A model generated the notes under the pieces. It had not been told where the DNA came from, did no database searches, and worked only from the letters and a program-made list of their open reading frames with translations. DNA of 64,000 nt, taken from the NCBI GenBank assembly GCA_003241695.1, contig QFPN01000007.1, positions 1 to 64,000 on the forward strand. Reading direction: 5' to 3'. Positions 34,233-42,870 of this stretch are shown here, piece by piece. Position 1 is the stretch's first letter. Every line of letters begins with the position of its first letter. Source of the stretch: Ancylobacter novellus. GTDB taxonomy: Bacteria; Pseudomonadota; Alphaproteobacteria; Rhizobiales; Methylopilaceae. A program made the position numbers and the translations under genes.

Positions 34233-35207
34233 TCAAGGCCGGACCAGCAGCTTTCCCTTGACCTCGCGGCGCTTGATGCGGGCGATCGCCTCGGCGGTCT
34301 CCTCGAGCGGCAGCACGGCGTCGACAGGAGCCGAGATCGCGCCTTCGGCCGCCCAGTCGAAAATGCGTTCGAGCTCGGCGCGGTTGGCGGCGGGCTCGCG
34401 TTCGGCGTGCGCGCCCCAGAACACGCCGCGGATGTCCGCGCCCTTCAGCATCGGCAGGTTCAGCGGCAGCTTCGGGATGTCGCCGGCGGCGAAGCCGATC
34501 ACCAGGTGGCGGCCGCGCCAGGCGAGCGCGCGGACCGTCGCCTCGGTGGCCTCGCCGCCCACGGGGTCGTAGACCACGTCGACGCCGCGACCGCCCGTCA
34601 GCTCCTTCAGCCGCGTCTTCAGGTCCTCGCGCGAATAGTCGACGCCCTCGTCCGCGCCGCGTTCGCGCGCGAAGGCGAGCTTTTCAGGGGAGGACGCGCA
34701 GGCGATGACCCGCGCGCCGAGCAGCTTGCCGATCTCGACCGCCGCGATCCCCACGCCGCCGCTCGCGCCGAGCACCGCGAGCGTCTCGCCCGCTTTCAGC
34801 GCGCCGCGGTCGGCGAGCGCGTGCAGCGTCGTGCCGTAGGTGATGATGAGGCCCGCGGCCTTGTCGAGGCCGAGCTCCTCGGGGACGAGGGTCAGCCGCT
34901 CGGGCCGGACCGCGACCTTCGAGCGCGCCGCGCCGTAGCCGAGATAGGCCGCGACCCGGTCGCCCACGGCGAGCCCCTCGACCCGCTCGCCCACCGCCGA
35001 GACCACGCCCGCCATCTCGCCGCCGGGCGAGAAGGGTAGCGTCGGCTTGGTCTGGTAGCGGCCGGCGATGATCAGCGTGTCGAAGAAATTCAGGGCGGCG
35101 TAGGCGACGTCGACCACCACCTCGTCGGGGCCGGGGACGGGATCGTCGAGCTCGACGATCTGGAGCGCCTCGGGACCGCCGAGCTCGACGCACAGCACTG
35201 CTTTCAC
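34233..35207 (-). CDS. NADPH:quinone oxidoreductase / zinc-independent MDR alcohol dehydrogenase
   Basis: A 324-residue medium-chain dehydrogenase/reductase. It contains the substrate-domain block YAALNFFDTLIIAGRYQTKP, the PGGEMAGVVSAVGERV strand, and the Rossmann motif LGASGGVGIAAVEIGKLLGA. The C-terminal DAVLPLEETAEAIARIKRREVKGKLL block is that of quinone oxidoreductases. Catalytic zinc cysteines are absent, which supports a QOR-type rather than an alcohol dehydrogenase role. The GTG start begins exactly at the family's conserved N-terminus (MKAVLCVELGG after initiation). Confidence 0.9.
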   Translation of the reverse strand: MKAVLCVELGGPEALQIVELDDPVPGPDEVVVDVAYAALNFFDTLIIAGRYQTKPTLPFSPGGEMAGVVSAVGERVEGLAVGDRVAAYLGYGAARSKVAVRPERLTLVPEELGLDKAAGLIITYGTTLHALADRGALKAGETLAVLGASGGVGIAAVEIGKLLGARVIACASSPEKLAFARERGADEGVDYSREDLKTRLKELTGGRGVDVVYDPVGGEATEATVRALAWRGRHLVIGFAAGDIPKLPLNLPMLKGADIRGVFWGAHAEREPAANRAELERIFDWAAEGAISAPVDAVLPLEETAEAIARIKRREVKGKLLVRP

Positions 35208-35470
35208 GTGTCTCGGTCTCGTATCCGGCGGAAGGGAGCGGTCGGGGCGCGACCAAAGCACGTCCGCGGGGCTGCGCCTATGGGCCGTCCGGCGAAGGCT
35301 GTTTTGTAAATTTTTACCATGTTTTGGTAGGACGTCGGACGGACGGGCCGCGATGCGGCGCCGCGCCGGGCTTGTCGTTCGGGGCGAAGCGCCGTTTCAA
35401 TGCGCCCGGCCTGCGACGACGCGCCCCGCGGGGCGTGGACGACACGGCCGCACGATACGAAAGCGATCCC

Positions 35471-36034
35471 ATGACCGAACGCGCCCCGTTCTTCCTCGCC
35501 ATCGCCGCCGGAGCGCTCGCGGCGGGCCTTCTGGCCGCTCCCGCCTTCGCCCAGGCGCCGGCCGGCGTGCAGCCGACCCAGATCGGCGAGTTCAAGGACT
35601 GGAACGCCTATTCGGCGCCGGTGAAGGGCGGCAAGGTCTGCTACGCGCTCGCCACGCCGCAGAAGTCGCGCCGGCGCGCCGCCCAGGCGCCCGAAGGGGC
35701 CTATTTCTTCATCTCGAACCGGCCGCAGGACGGCGTGACCAACGAGGTGAGCGTGATGCCGGGCTTCCAGCTCAAGGCCGGCAGCGAGGTGGAGCTGACC
35801 GTCGACGGCGCGACCTTCAAGATGTTCACCCGCGGCGACGGCGCCTTCATGGGCAACAACGAGGATCAGGCGGCGCTGGTCGAGGCGATGCGCGGCGGGC
35901 GCCGCGACCTCACCATCGAGGCGACGCCGGCGCGCGGACGCAAGTCGACCCAGAGCTACTCGCTCGCCGGCATCTCGGCGGCGCTCGACAAGATCAACCA
36001 GGACTGCCGCGGAGCCGCGCCCAAGGCGCGGTGA
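35471..36034 (+). CDS. Invasion-associated locus B (IalB) family protein
   Basis: A 187-residue exported protein with a signal peptide (to AFAQAP near residue 27). A mature domain (FKDWNAYSAPVKGGKVCYALATPQKS) has two cysteines (KVCYA and QDCRG) as in IalB proteins, first described in Bartonella and widespread in harmless Hyphomicrobiales as periplasmic proteins of unclear function. The ATG is in the AT-poor region; an AT-rich promoter-like stretch with TACCA-TGTTT-TGGTA lies at 35300-35330. Confidence 0.88.
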   Translation: MTERAPFFLAIAAGALAAGLLAAPAFAQAPAGVQPTQIGEFKDWNAYSAPVKGGKVCYALATPQKSRRRAAQAPEGAYFFISNRPQDGVTNEVSVMPGFQLKAGSEVELTVDGATFKMFTRGDGAFMGNNEDQAALVEAMRGGRRDLTIEATPARGRKSTQSYSLAGISAALDKINQDCRGAAPKAR

Positions 36035-36146
36035 GGGAGAGGGCGACGTCGTTTAGTCTGCAGAAGCGAACGGCGGGCTCCGCCGTCGTTTACCAGGCGG
36101 CGATCGTATGGCTTGCAAAGCGCCGCTTTAGCCGTAGCGTGTCGCC

Positions 36147-36335
36147 ATGAACATGCCCGACCGCACGATCGTCCTTTGGAACCTGAGCATTCTGGCGGTG
36201 GCTTGGGCGGTTTACCTCTCTGGCGTCGACATCCAGATGGGCTATCCCGGCGCTGGAAAAGGCGCGGCGACGGGAGGCACGATGACGGTTATCATCATTT
36301 TCGCCACTCGCCTCTGGTTCAGGTCACCCACGTAG
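36147..36335 (+). CDS. Small membrane protein (62 aa)
   Basis: MNMPDRTIVLWNLSILAVAW begins one membrane helix. A Gly-rich loop and a second hydrophobic stretch (MTVIIIFATRLWF) follow. Base and residue composition looks natural, but the ribosome site is weak and no family is recognised. Confidence 0.45.
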   Translation: MNMPDRTIVLWNLSILAVAWAVYLSGVDIQMGYPGAGKGAATGGTMTVIIIFATRLWFRSPT

Positions 36336-36441
36336 AGGCGAGCCGACAAAACCGTCGCAAGGAACGGCAACCGTCTCGAGTAAATCGGAGGCGGCTACGC
36401 AATCGCGGCCGAGAGGCGGGATCGTTTCCTGAACGTCGCGC

Positions 36442-37185
36442 CTAATCCGGATAATCCACCTTCACCAGCGTCAGCCCGTCGGGCGGCGCGACCGGGCCGC
36501 AGGCGGCGCGGTCGGCGCGGGCGAGCGCCCGGGCGAGGTCGTCGGCGCTCCAGCGGCCGAGGCCGACCTCGACCAGCGACCCCGCCATCGAGCGCACCTG
36601 ATTGTGCAGGAACGAGCGCGCGTCGGTGAGGATCAGCACGCTTTCGCCCTCCCGGACCACGTCGAGCCGGTCGAGCGTCTTCACCGGGCTCAGCGCCTGG
36701 CAGTGGGCGGAGCGGAACGTCGTGAAGTCGTGGCGGCCGAGTAGGCGCTTGGCGGCCGCGTCCATGGCTTCGGCGTCGAGCCGCTTCGGCACTCGCCACG
36801 CCCGCCCCGCCATCAGCGCGAGCGGCGGCCGTCGGTCGATCACGCGATAGACGTAATGGCGGCGGATCGCGGAGAAGCGGGCGTCGAAATCGTCCGCAAC
36901 CTCCTCCGCCTCCAGCACCGCGACGGGCGCGGGGCGCAGATGCGCGTTCGCCGCGTCGCGCAGCTTGTCGGGCCGCATCGCGCGCGCGAGGTCGACATGC
37001 GCGACCTGTCCCGAGGCGTGGACGCCGGCGTCGGTGCGGCCCGCGCCCCTCACCGTCGCCGCCTCATGGGCGAAGGCCTCGATCGCGGCCTCCAGCGCCC
37101 CCTGAACGGAGGGCGCGTTCGCCTGCCGCTGCCAGCCGGCGAAGGGCGCGCCGTCATATTCGATCGTGAGCCGGTAGCGGGGCAT
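36442..37185 (-). CDS. truA: tRNA pseudouridine(38-40) synthase
   Basis: A 247-residue enzyme that makes pseudouridine at positions 38-40 of the tRNA anticodon arm. It shows the start block MPRYRLTIEYDGAPFAGWQRQ, the catalytic aspartate in GAGRTDAGVHASGQV (near residue 52), and the C-terminal SFLHNQVRSMAGSLVEVGLGR block. The length is usual. It is the last gene of a def-fmt-truA run whose gaps are filled with repeats. Confidence 0.96.
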   Translation of the reverse strand: MPRYRLTIEYDGAPFAGWQRQANAPSVQGALEAAIEAFAHEAATVRGAGRTDAGVHASGQVAHVDLARAMRPDKLRDAANAHLRPAPVAVLEAEEVADDFDARFSAIRRHYVYRVIDRRPPLALMAGRAWRVPKRLDAEAMDAAAKRLLGRHDFTTFRSAHCQALSPVKTLDRLDVVREGESVLILTDARSFLHNQVRSMAGSLVEVGLGRWSADDLARALARADRAACGPVAPPDGLTLVKVDYPD

Positions 37186-37284
37186 CAGCCGAGGCCCGCC
37201 TCAGTCCCCGAAAGGGGAAGGATGATCGACCTAGACCGAGACAGATCGCTGGCGCCGATAAGGACGTCGCGCTCGGCCGTCCCC

Positions 37285-37514
37285 CTCTCCCGCGTGCGAG
37301 ACCTCTGCGAAACAGGCGCAGTCGTTCTTCTCCCCTCCCCCTTGCGGGGAGGGGGCGGGGGTGGGGGTGATTCAGAATAAGACGCGGAAGGCGAAGCGAC
37401 TCTACGCCCACGTTCGAAGCCCTGTTCTGAGCCACCCCCATCCTTATCCTTCCCGCAAGGGGGAGGGGCCGGATGCGTCGCGGGCGTTTTGCAGAGGCCT
37501 CGCAAGCGAGAGAG
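37285..37514. repeat. 230-bp MITE/RIME-like element, copy 2
   Basis: Terminal inverted repeats match at 21 of 24 positions (CTCTCCCGCGTGCGAGACCT.. against ..GAGGCCTCGCAAGCGAGAG). The core repeats that of 33957-34185 in order and spacing, including CTACGCCCACGTTCGAAGCC and CTGTTCTGA. The truA-fmt gap (490 bases) consists of this element plus a short palindrome and holds no gene. Confidence 0.85.
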
Positions 37515-37600
37515 GGCAAGTGCGGGGGGACGCCGCGCCGAACTTTCAGGATGGAGCGCGTCCGCGCGGGCGGGCTTCGTTCTGAACCCGCAGCGCCATG

Positions 37601-37642
37601 CCCCCTCATCCTTACCTTCTCCCGTGAACGGGAGAAGGGGCG
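37601..37642. repeat. Short palindromic unit of the same repeat family
   Basis: CCCCTCATCCTTACC is followed by CTTCTCCCGTGAACGGGAGAAG and GGGCGG. It is a single hairpin resembling one palindrome of the 230-bp element. It lies just downstream of fmt and could act in transcript termination or RNA stability. Confidence 0.6.
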
Positions 37643-37675
37643 GCGGGCGTCGCGCTTGCTTCCCGCAGGCCGCGC

Positions 37676-38593
37676 TCATCCGATCCGCGCTCCCGGCTTC
37701 AGCCGCGCGCCGTTGAGGAAGGCGGCGGCGTCGACCGGGCCTTTGCCGGCGCGCTGGACCGAAAGCAGCCGCACCGCGCCCTCGCCGCAGGCGACCGCGA
37801 GCCGGTCGTCGACCAGTTCGCCCGGCGCGCCCGCGCCCTCGGCGATCGCCGAGCGCAGGACCTTCACGCGCTCGCCCGCGAGCTCGAACCAGGCGCCGGG
37901 GAAGGGGGAGAGGCCGCGGATGAGGTTGTGGACCTGGGCCGCGGGCCGCGACCAGTCGATGCGCGCCTCGGCCTTGTCGATCTTGGCCGCGTAGGTCACG
38001 CCCTCCGCAGCCTGCGGCCGGAACGTCAGCGCGTCGCGCCCGAGCGCCGCGACCGCGCGGCCCATCAGGTCGGCGCCGACGGACTTCAGCCGGTCGTGCA
38101 GCTCGCCGGAGGTCTCGTCGGGGCCGATCGCGACCCGCTCGGCCATGGCCACGGGGCCGGTGTCGAGCCCTTCCTCCATGCGCATCACCATGACGCCGCT
38201 CTCGGCGTCGCCCGCCATCACCGCGCGCTGGATCGGCGCCGCGCCGCGCCAGCGCGGCAGCAGCGAGGCGTGCAGGTTGAGGCAGCCCGCGGGCGGGACC
38301 GCGAGCGCCTCCGGCGGCAGGATCAGCCCGTAGGCCACCACGATCGCGGCCTCGGGCTCGAGCGCCGCGAAGGCCTCGAGCGTTTCGGGGTCGCGAAACG
38401 TCTTTGGGGTGAAGACCGGGAAACCGAAGCCCACGGCGAGCCGGTGAACCGGCGTCTTCGTCAGCTCCATGCCGCGCCGCCCGGCGGGCTTCGGCGCGCG
38501 GGTGAAGACGCCCGCGATCTCGTGGCCCTGGCCCGCGAGTTCGGAAAGGACCGGGGCCGCGAAGTCCGGCGTGCCCATGAAGACGAGGCGCAT
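37676..38593 (-). CDS. fmt: Methionyl-tRNA formyltransferase
   Basis: A 305-residue enzyme formylating initiator Met-tRNA. It has the N-terminal MRLVFMGTPDFAAPVLSEL, the folate-site NLHASLLPRWRGAAPIQRA with the catalytic Asn-His, and the GVMVMRMEEGLDTGPV block. The C-terminal OB-like domain (RIDWSRPAAQVHNLIRGLSPFPGAW) is complete. It sits between def and truA as usual. The tRNA it modifies is the type found at the left edge of this window. Confidence 0.97.
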   Translation of the reverse strand: MRLVFMGTPDFAAPVLSELAGQGHEIAGVFTRAPKPAGRRGMELTKTPVHRLAVGFGFPVFTPKTFRDPETLEAFAALEPEAAIVVAYGLILPPEALAVPPAGCLNLHASLLPRWRGAAPIQRAVMAGDAESGVMVMRMEEGLDTGPVAMAERVAIGPDETSGELHDRLKSVGADLMGRAVAALGRDALTFRPQAAEGVTYAAKIDKAEARIDWSRPAAQVHNLIRGLSPFPGAWFELAGERVKVLRSAIAEGAGAPGELVDDRLAVACGEGAVRLLSVQRAGKGPVDAAAFLNGARLKPGARIG

Positions 38594-38628
38594 GGCGTGT
38601 TCCGAACCCGTGGTTCTGGATGGAGCTT

Positions 38629-38720
38629 CGTCATGCCCCGGCTTGCCCGGGGCATCCAGCCCTCCGCTGCGTCGCGCTCGGGGTCGGCCCTGGATCCCCC
38701 GGACGAGCCGGGGGATGACG
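38629..38720. repeat. Dispersed intergenic repeat with CCCCGG ends, copy 2
   Basis: CGTCATGCCCCGGCTTGCCC with GGGGCATCC at one end and GGATCCCCCGGACGAGCCGG with GGGATGACG at the other form inverted ends. The plan is shared with 27645-27746. It fills the def-fmt gap. Confidence 0.65.
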
Positions 38721-38748
38721 CCCTGGCAGGAACCGTGCGAACGGCCGC

Positions 38749-39318
38749 TCAGGCCTCCGCCGGGTCCGGCTCGCCGCGGCGGCGGTCGCGCTTGGGGAAG
38801 CTCGGCAGCTCGCCCATCGCGCGGGCCTTCTCGAACTTCTTCACCACCCGGTCGCGCTTCAGCCGCGAGATGTGGTCGATGAACAGCACGCCGTTCAGAT
38901 GGTCGATCTCGTGCTGCACGCAGGTCGCGAGCAGGCCGTCGGCCTCGAGCTCCTGCTCGGCGCCGTCGGCGTCGAGATAACGGATCCGAACGCCGGCGGG
39001 GCGCTCGACCTCCTCGTAATAGTCCGGGATCGACAGGCAGCCCTCGTCATAGACCGAGCGCTCCTCGGTCACGGCGACGATCTCGGGATTGACCAGAACC
39101 AGCGGCTGCGGCTCCTCGTCCTTGCCCGCGAGGTCGATCGTCACCACGCGCTTCTCGACGCCGATCTGGATCGCCGCGAGGCCGATGCCGGCGGCGTCGT
39201 ACATCGTGTCGAACATGGTCTGGACGAGCGCCTTCAGCTCCGCGTCCGAGCGCGAGACGAGCGCGGAGACGAGCCGGAGCTTCGGATCGGGCAGATAGAC
39301 GAGAGGGGCGCCGGCCAT
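38749..39318 (-). CDS. def: Peptide deformylase
   Basis: A 189-residue Fe/Zn metalloenzyme removing the N-formyl group from nascent proteins. The three family motifs are present: GIGLAAIQIGV, EGCLSIPDYYEEV (metal-binding cysteine) and CVQHEIDHLNGVLF (HExxH-type metal site). The charged C-terminal tail is about 15 residues longer than in E. coli. It is divergent from rmuC, and first in a def-fmt-truA order. Confidence 0.97.
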   Translation of the reverse strand: MAGAPLVYLPDPKLRLVSALVSRSDAELKALVQTMFDTMYDAAGIGLAAIQIGVEKRVVTIDLAGKDEEPQPLVLVNPEIVAVTEERSVYDEGCLSIPDYYEEVERPAGVRIRYLDADGAEQELEADGLLATCVQHEIDHLNGVLFIDHISRLKRDRVVKKFEKARAMGELPSFPKRDRRRGEPDPAEA

Positions 39319-39433
39319 GGGCGGTTTCGATGCCTGTCAGTCTGAAAGCTGTTGAGACGTGCCCGCGACTAAGGCCTTGCGGCGCGGGCGTCAACATGTT
39401 CTTAATTTGTTCCGATCCTTGCTTACGCCCGCC

Positions 39434-40585
39434 ATGACACGCGACGTCCTGTTCCAGCTTTCCGGTCACGCCGTCTCGACGGCGGAGTTCCTCGCCTTCG
39501 CGGCCGCGGCCGCTCTGGGCGCGCTGCTGCTCGTGCTGCTGACGCTGATCTCCTCCTCGGCCGCCCGCCGCCGCGAGGCGCATGAGGCGGAGGAGCGGCT
39601 CGCGGCGCTCGAACGGCTTCAAGCGGAGGCGACGGGGCGGCTGCAGGCCTTCGCCTCCGCGCTCGGCCAGCGCCAGTCCGACCTCGCGCGCGGCGTCGCC
39701 GAGCGGCTCGACGCGGTCGGCCAGCGGGTCGGCGACGGTCTGAGCGCGAACGGGCAGGCGACCGCCGAACAGCTCAGGAAGCTCGAGGCCCGGCTCGCCG
39801 TGATCGACGCCGCCGGAGCCTCGATCGGCGCGCTCGCGGGGCAGGTCACGGACCTGAAGGCCATTCTCGCCAACAAGCCGGCCCGCGGCGCCTTCGGGCA
39901 GGGGCGCATGGAGGCGATCCTCAAGGACGCGCTGCCGCCCTCGGCGGTCGCGTTTCAGGCGCAGCTTTCGACCGGCGTGCGCCCCGACGCGCTGATCCGC
40001 CTGCCGGGCGACCCGCGCGGGCTCGCGGTCGACGCCAAGTTCCCGCTCGAAGGCTTCGAGCGCCTGCGCGTCGCCGAGACGCCGGAGGCGCTGAAGGCCG
40101 CGGAGGCGCGGGTGCGCGCGGATCTCGGCAAGCATGTGTCCGACGTCAGCGCCAAATATCTGCTGCCGGGCGAGACCCAGGACGTCGCGCTGCTGTTCGT
40201 GCCCTCCGAGCAGATCCACGCCGAGCTCGCCGAGCGCTTCGACGACGTGGTGGCGCGCGCCCATCGCGCGCGGGTGCTGGTGGTGTCGCCCTCGCTGCTG
40301 ATGCTCGCCGTGCAGGTGGTGCAGGGCCTCACCCGCGACGCCGCGATGCGCGAGCAGGCGCATCTGCTGCAGGCCGAGGTCGGCCGCCTGCTCGACGACG
40401 TGCGGCGGGTCGGCGAGCGGGTCGAGAAGCTGAAGAGCCATTTCGGACAGGCGGTCGGCGACCTCGACCAGATCGCGATCTCGACCGACAAGATTTCGCG
40501 CCGCGGCGCGCGGCTCGAGCAGATGGAGCTCGGCGAAGCTCCTCAGGCGCCGCCGAACCCGCTGAGGCGAGAGGCGGCGGAGTGA
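39434..40585 (+). CDS. rmuC: DNA recombination protein RmuC family
   Basis: A 383-residue protein. One N-terminal membrane helix (about residues 15-38) and a coiled coil (about 40-130) precede the conserved nuclease-like RmuC domain (ILANKPARGAFGQGRMEAIL, VDAKFPLEGFERL, LLFVPSEQIHAEL, VVSPSLLMLAVQVVQ). In E. coli RmuC limits inversion at short inverted repeats. That is apt in a genome this rich in palindromes, although the link is only suggestive. The ATG has no strong ribosome site. Confidence 0.93.
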   Translation: MTRDVLFQLSGHAVSTAEFLAFAAAAALGALLLVLLTLISSSAARRREAHEAEERLAALERLQAEATGRLQAFASALGQRQSDLARGVAERLDAVGQRVGDGLSANGQATAEQLRKLEARLAVIDAAGASIGALAGQVTDLKAILANKPARGAFGQGRMEAILKDALPPSAVAFQAQLSTGVRPDALIRLPGDPRGLAVDAKFPLEGFERLRVAETPEALKAAEARVRADLGKHVSDVSAKYLLPGETQDVALLFVPSEQIHAELAERFDDVVARAHRARVLVVSPSLLMLAVQVVQGLTRDAAMREQAHLLQAEVGRLLDDVRRVGERVEKLKSHFGQAVGDLDQIAISTDKISRRGARLEQMELGEAPQAPPNPLRREAAE

Positions 40586-40641
40586 GGCGGGGATGAGTCG
40601 ACGCCGAAAGGCGAGATCACGATGAGTCCGGATCCGCTTCG

Positions 40642-40671
40642 CCCGTCATGCCCATGAAAACGGGCGTGACG
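40642..40671. terminator. Hairpin between convergent rmuC and VOC genes
   Basis: CCGTCATGCCC and GGGCGTGACGG pair across an eight-base ATGAAAA-type loop with a single wobble position. It lies between two convergent genes and may terminate both, or it may be a single unit of the GTCATGCCC repeat family. There is no T run. Confidence 0.45.
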
Positions 40672-40746
40672 GCTTCGGTCGACTCTTCGTCCATCACGAA
40701 CTGGCGCAGGCATGACTTGGCGCAAGCGCCTCGACCGGCGGCGCCC

Positions 40747-41172
40747 TCAGCCTTCTCCCGGCCGTTCGCAGAATCGGATGCGGTTGCCGTTCGGGTCGTG
40801 GACCTGCATTTCGAGTCCCCAGGGCTGGCGTTCGAGGCCGGGCCGCAGGAAGGCGTAGCGTTTCGCCGTCAGTTCGGCGTGGAACGCCTCGACGCCCGTC
40901 ATGGGCGCGAACACGACCGCGCCGGGGCTGCCGTCGCCATGATGCTGGCTGAGATGGAGCGTGAGGCCCGCGCGCGAGACCTGAACATAGAGCGGCAGAT
41001 CGGGCTCGAAGCGGTGCTCCCAGTCGAGCCTGAAGCCGAGGAAGTCGACATAGAACGCCATGGTGCGCTCGACGTCGAACATCCGCAGCACCGGGACCGG
41101 CGCCGCGAACGACGGGGCGCCGGCTTCGGTCGGACGCGCGGCGGGAACCTCCCGAAGGGGGCGCGCTTCCAT
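40747..41172 (-). CDS. VOC-superfamily glyoxalase/bleomycin-resistance-like protein
   Basis: A 141-residue protein. A core VOC domain (RMFDVERTMAFYVDFLGFRLDWEHRF, TLHLSQHHGDGSPGAVVFAPM, GLEMQVHDPNGNRIRFCE) follows a 20-residue N-terminal extension. Members of this group are metal-dependent dioxygenase, lyase or drug-binding folds; the HLSQHH and terminal glutamate could supply metal ligands. Function unassigned. The frame of the sulfotransferase-like gene upstream runs through the first 274 bases of this gene in another phase. Confidence 0.85.
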   Translation of the reverse strand: MEARPLREVPAARPTEAGAPSFAAPVPVLRMFDVERTMAFYVDFLGFRLDWEHRFEPDLPLYVQVSRAGLTLHLSQHHGDGSPGAVVFAPMTGVEAFHAELTAKRYAFLRPGLERQPWGLEMQVHDPNGNRIRFCERPGEG

Positions 41173-42475
41173 GCGGTCCGTCGTGCCCTCGTCGCCGGCC
41201 GTTTGCCGACGGATCGTGGCGGCGAGCCCCTCGGCCCGGTTCTTCTTCGCGCCCTTGATGCGCTTTCGCCGGCCTCCGCGGTCATGGCGGCGTTTCGGCG
41301 TGGCCCGGCATGCCGTCCGACCGCAAGCGGCTCCGGCGGGGAGGGCGCGTCGGCGGTCTCCGGGTCAGCTGCGTCGCGGACGCCAGCGGGCCGGGACAGC
41401 CGCCGATCTCCGGCGGTCCCGGAAATCTGCTCGCGCTTGTCGAACCGCGCGTCGGCCTTCCGGTTTTTCTGGACGAGACCGAGGACCTGATCGACGACCG
41501 TCTCGATCTCGGCCGCCTCTTCCGCAGTCACGGTTTCGGAGGAGAGCGCGTAATGTTGCTTCTGCCGCTGCGGAAACACGTCCGCCCACGGCGCATCGAA
41601 GAATCTTTGGGAAAACCTGTTGTTGCTCTCCTCGTAGTGGCCCCGGATGTCTTTGTAGAGCGCCTCGTCCAGCGCCACGAAGGCTGCGTCTTCCGCCCAT
41701 AATTCACGATAGAACCGCCTGAATCTATGATAGATGCGGTCATAGTTCCGCATGTTGCGGATTTCGGTGGGGCTGCGCGCCAGGATCTGCTGGGCGGCGA
41801 ACACGGTTTTCGCGCCGACATTGGGATTGCGGCGAGGCACGGGCTGGAGGTCGGCGTCGGCGGGCACGCCGACGCGGCGGGCGAAATCGGCTTCGAGACC
41901 GAGGGCCGCGACCTGCTCGAACGGCACGACGTCCAGCTCGACGCGCGGATTGTCGATCATGCGCTCGAGATATCGCCACGGGTCGACTCGGCCCGACTTG
42001 GCCGCCGCGGCCACATAGGCCTCGAAGCCGTCATGGCCCATGAACCTCTTTTGATACTGGACGTACCAGGAGTTCAGCCAGTCGGGCTGGTCGCGGACAT
42101 AGGCGATGACGACGACGCGGTAGCCGGAGGCGTCGAAGAAGTCGAGAACCGAGTTGAACTTCGTTTCGTCACGGAACGCGGTCGAGAACATCTCGCTCGA
42201 AAGCAGAATGTTCTTGTCTCCCGCAGCGGCGATCGAGGCGATGATCTTCCAGCCGCCGCTGTCGAGATCGATCGAGGAGTCGTCCTGCGACGTCCGCTTT
42301 CCGGTCAGCGCGGCGTGCTTCCTCGAAAGCTTCCCGCGAGGATCGAGGAGCGCCGGATAGACGAGCCCCAAGCGTTCCAGCTCCACAGCGTTGTGCGCCA
42401 TGAAATGCTGGATCGATCTGCTGCCGTCTTGTGGGACCCGATGTGAATATAGCAGATAGGTCGACCATCATCCAT
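40899..42475 (-). pseudogene. Sulfotransferase-like gene broken by a one-base deletion in the PAPS loop
   Basis: A frame opening at 42475 gives MDDGRPICYIHIGSHKT, the start of a PAPS-binding sulfotransferase loop, and then fails. The next frame continues with SRSIQHFMAHNAVELERLGLVYP and runs about 350 natural-looking residues. Restoring one G near 42424 (ACG-GGC-AGC) would join them as HKTGSRSIQHF. The downstream frame stays open to 40899. Beyond about 41400 its composition turns Arg/Pro-rich and it overlaps the VOC gene, so the real C-terminus or a second lesion lies near there. It may be a true pseudogene or a sequencing error. Confidence 0.7.
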
Positions 42476-42802
42476 AGGGATATATTCACCCTCTTTATGG
42501 GTGTTGGTTAGTCGACTGTTCTGGACACTTCATTCTATCGCGTAAACTATAGCAGAAAGCCGTATCGAGATACAGCTTTCGGCGCGCCGCGGGCGTGTGG
42601 GCCTCCCCTCGATGATCTGACGGCGACTGGCGGGGGCTGTCGTGTCGGCGGCGTCGGTTCGCCAGCCGCGGGATCGCTTCCCGCATGCGCAATACGGAGC
42701 GGGTCGGGGCATGGAGCCACCGGCGCTCCGCCTGCGAAATCGCCACGCGGCCCGCCCCCGCCTTGCCTCCGATCCCCCGATCCTTTAGCAAGCCGCGGGA
42801 AG
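42476..42802. other. Intergenic region upstream of purA
   Basis: The first 80 bases are AT-rich (GATATATTCACCC...CGTAAACTATAG) and probably hold promoters. The rest is GC-rich with no credible gene, yet it ends in a strong + strand terminator, so a short untranslated transcript (leader or small RNA) may be made here. Confidence 0.45.
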
Positions 42803-42834
42803 AACCCCGTCTCTTCCGAGCCGGGGTTTTTTTT
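42803..42834 (+). terminator. Strong intrinsic terminator 37 bases before purA
   Basis: AACCCCG pairs with CGGGGTT across a 12-base loop and is followed by eight T residues. There is no + strand protein gene upstream for more than 2 kb, so it terminates either an unseen RNA or the purA leader itself (attenuation). Confidence 0.8.
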
Positions 42835-42870
42835 GTTGTGCGCGCGTCGCGCGCGGGAAGGTTGAGGTCC

